Below are positions 6,501-7,123 of a stretch of 7,123 bases of DNA, in pieces. Under the pieces are notes generated by a model that saw only the letters and a list, made by a program, of their open reading frames with translations, did not search any database and was not told the origin of the DNA. The position numbers and the translations under genes were made by a program. This stretch comes from an uncultured Verrucomicrobiales bacterium (GTDB lineage: Bacteria > Verrucomicrobiota > Verrucomicrobiia > Verrucomicrobiales > Akkermansiaceae). Numbering within the stretch: position 1 is the first letter of the stretch; every line of letters begins with the position of its first letter. The DNA is taken from contig CALBVA010000294.1 of the NCBI GenBank assembly GCA_937969125.1, positions 1-7,123 of the forward strand, written 5' to 3'.

Positions 6501-7122
6501 TCTGACTCGCGGTCAGGGCAGCCACCCCGGATTCCAGGCGGGCGCGAAGTTCGCGCAGAAGGACCTCATCCATGCCACGCTCCGAGCCGTAGGCATGCAG
6601 GAAGGCATTCGCGAGGAGTTGCCCGATGATGTGCTTATCGGTCCGTGGACCTTCTGCGATGAAGGATGAGGTTTCATTGGAAGCGAGTTCCAGAAGGATC
6701 GCATTCAGGGTCGGCTGGACACGCAATCTCATCGCTGGATTCGTGGCTCCGTCCGGCAAGGTGAGCGTGAAAGACTTGCCTCCGACGGGGGCAAGAATCC
6801 CACCCTGGTCCATCACTGGAGCTCCCCAGGGCTGGACCGGGACGGTGATGTTTTCGCTCGCCGAGAGATTTCCAAGAGTCACCGCCGCGGTGAGTTCGAA
6901 TTTGGCCTTTGCGGTGAGTTGGGGAGTCGACAACTCAACCGTCCCCTGCCCCTTCGCAAAGTTCAGCTCATGACTGCTCACAACCGGCTCACCGTTTTCT
7001 GCGGTCCGGGTGAGCTTAAGGGCCCCATTCGCAGCTTCGGTCGTTTTGTCCCGCGAGATGACGAAGATCGGCTGCAGCACATCGCCCTCTAAGACCTTAC
7101 CAGGAAGGAGCGACTTTACGGT
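3571..7122 (-). CDS. Large alpha-2-macroglobulin-like protein with TPR region, 5' end missing
   Basis: The frame is open to the window edge. At least 1183 residues are visible and the start, signal peptide and N-terminal domains lie outside. Residues below count from the GTG at 7080, which is an internal Val. Order: about 1-110, a beta-rich domain of the type that precedes the thioester domain ('SLLPG' just upstream, 'ITVPVQPWG' at 78-86). About 120-370 is the helical thioester-domain region, with 'LTASQNDRGGW' (189-199) as its best landmark. About 375-590 is beta-rich, ending in a macroglobulin C-terminal-type domain ('IWEKIPAGFEYVRGSLQG' at 506-523). About 592-915 is a TPR-like helical array. 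About 916-1110 is a second beta-rich part ('GAYLI', 'SGLVLVTPL', 'TDLRGV', 'YAFFRG'). About 1111-1169 is a basic, Asn/Gln-rich tail. No Cys-x-Glu-Gln motif is present, so no covalent trapping is expected. Bacterial relatives are periplasmic envelope-defence proteins working with peptidoglycan synthases; whether this one is, is inference. It is the first in-window gene of the Maf/lipid-kinase operon. Confidence 0.85.
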   Translation of the reverse strand, partial: TVKSLLPGKVLEGDVLQPIFVISRDKTTEAANGALKLTRTAENGEPVVSSHELNFAKGQGTVELSTPQLTAKAKFELTAAVTLGNLSASENITVPVQPWGAPVMDQGGILAPVGGKSFTLTLPDGATNPAMRLRVQPTLNAILLELASNETSSFIAEGPRTDKHIIGQLLANAFLHAYGSERGMDEVLLRELRARLESGVAALTASQNDRGGWTQVVGRAKADLVATAIAYEALVASSNVGIAIDDAVLKKTVSYLNESIKVAGPNDRALIQYALSCSDSADFSACNRLFRARTELNAFGRAHLAASFLKQGRRELARQLIGQLGAVPANNSITLGRALQVQAAIDPNHQSVSALEAQLWDRCGALGFSSDLGRGVALVGLSDLFRKREIRDEDFKATVSVNGTVVARMDSTKLSSFTDIAIPSKSVKTGKNEIKVTMEGRGSLRVGGSLFGTLPKYPTKKDGVRHVVHERNFLHHGLLYRGLPLKAESTSPVKTVKLGQRIRVNLRVTGVQRNGGDLLIWEKIPAGFEYVRGSLQGRHSGASIQDEHLVITHVGTMSRKSFSYEIVAKRSGKWRVAPTTLVDPTAPEQVIFGSEEQLIVLKRGQESSEPYRFNFKERLELAKLHFSNDDHAAAEAQLAAIRKADPAYQSAEIANMTLWIELAKEKPSARLVADSFEILNELAPDSEIPFATILKVAVAYRELGEFERGMDVFLATIEAGFGTDSFIGAALEDQGRFLDSVAYQLDLWKQFPDEGQISNALFALSQQLLSKAPEAGKLSPAKGSREDLDPEDIYHRAIQVLHLFRLHHPEHPLTDDAAFSSANALFITKQFKEMLASTRASQKAFPKSDFSDSFRYMEALAAFWLRDYDTAFAAAKSVADGSGKDRDLAAYICAQILHARGKPSEAMKWYERVKNEYPDAGDAIAWFERKKIELDEVKVIRSGEEVKLTLKHRNITKADLQIYRVDLMRLYLREKNLSKVSQVNLAGISPKHEVKVDLAATEAASDQETTVSLPMKDDGAYLIICRGDYLYTSGLVLVTPLKMEVQEDSAAGSIRVNLTDRVSGDFLDSVHVKAIGTSDEKFQSGETDLRGVWKGDGLNGKATVIARDEKGRYAFFRGEQSLGMVANNRNAIPQQLIQKKGKVDYGYNNALRQESLIQDNTTDWDKNRRRNGKAIEINKALKK
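3751..4335 (-). other. C-terminal macroglobulin-like beta domains
   Basis: These bases encode about residues 916-1110. The pattern 'LKHRNITKADLQIYRVDLM', then 'DDGAYLIICRGD', 'TSGLVLVTPLKMEVQ' and 'GETDLRGVW' reads like two consecutive immunoglobulin-like MG domains. In bacterial macroglobulins, the 'LVLVTDL' strand followed by a 'TDxxG' turn belongs to the N-terminal half, ahead of the thioester domain. Here the pattern lies after it. This comparison is from memory of the family and not an alignment. Confidence 0.5.
4336..5307 (-). other. TPR-like helical region inserted near the C-terminus
   Basis: These bases encode about residues 592-915. Repeating amphipathic helix pairs carry TPR-type positions, for example 'LAKLHFSNDDHAAAEAQLAAI' with the Ala/Gly/Pro pattern, 'VAVAYRELGEFERGMDVF', 'SANALFITKQFKEMLAST', 'EALAAFWLRDYDTAFAAAKS' and 'ICAQILHARGKPSEAMKWY' followed by 'YPDAGDA'. 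At least five units are recognisable by eye. Between them a stretch around 755-780 is Lys/Pro/Ser-rich and looks like a linker. Such arrays usually bind other proteins. Confidence 0.7.
5971..6723 (-). other. Degenerate thioester domain of the macroglobulin-like protein
   Basis: These bases encode about residues 120-370. The segment is almost entirely helical with repeating helix pairs, as in the alpha-alpha toroid of macroglobulin and terpene-cyclase-like folds. The 'SQNDRGGW' at 192-199 matches the common 'LQNxDGGxxW' of the family's toroid. The residues that should hold the reactive Cys-Gly-Glu-Gln (around 135-155) read 'NETSSFIAEGPRTDKHIIGQ' with no Cys. The three Cys nearby (263, 272, 349) are not in a thioester context. 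Confidence 0.65.
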
Positions 7123-7123
7123 G

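Overview
The window looks like chromosomal DNA of a free-living, moderately GC-rich bacterium. I favour the Verrucomicrobiota (Luteolibacter/Haloferula-like). That rests on general family resemblance: the C-terminal end of the first TPR protein, the form of the Xer recombinase, a very large alpha-2-macroglobulin-like protein, and weak or absent Shine-Dalgarno sequences. No rRNA or other decisive marker is present, so the assignment is an inference. I see no CRISPR array, tRNA, insertion sequence, prophage gene or sign of recent transfer.

Layout. On the + strand, positions 1-234 hold the 3' end of a TPR-protein gene. It is followed by a textbook intrinsic terminator (258-289) and then a complete XerC/XerD-type tyrosine recombinase (338-1246, GTG start, all six catalytic residues present). 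The rest is on the - strand and converges on the recombinase gene across a 68-bp gap. Read in its own direction it runs: a very large alpha-2-macroglobulin-like protein whose 5' end lies outside the window (7122-3571), a Maf nucleotide pyrophosphatase (3521-2913), a diacylglycerol/lipid kinase (2916-1972) and a small two-helix membrane protein of unknown function (1935-1315). The four - strand genes have gaps of 49 bp, a 4-bp ATGA overlap and 36 bp. They are therefore probably one transcription unit.

Roles. The recombinase is probably the chromosome-dimer resolution enzyme. Maf cleans non-canonical or excess nucleotides from the pool. The lipid kinase phosphorylates diacylglycerol or a related lipid, recycling it into phospholipid synthesis. 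The macroglobulin-like protein is probably envelope-associated or periplasmic. No obvious single pathway joins the four - strand genes, although three of them (macroglobulin-like, lipid kinase, membrane protein) point to the cell envelope.

The most notable item is the macroglobulin-like protein. It keeps the recognisable helical thioester-domain fold region but has no Cys-x-Glu-Gln thioester motif. After the usual C-terminal macroglobulin domain it carries about 325 residues of TPR-like helices and then a beta-rich region that resembles domains normally found near the N-terminus of bacterial macroglobulins. This suggests a rearranged, non-covalent relative of the family.
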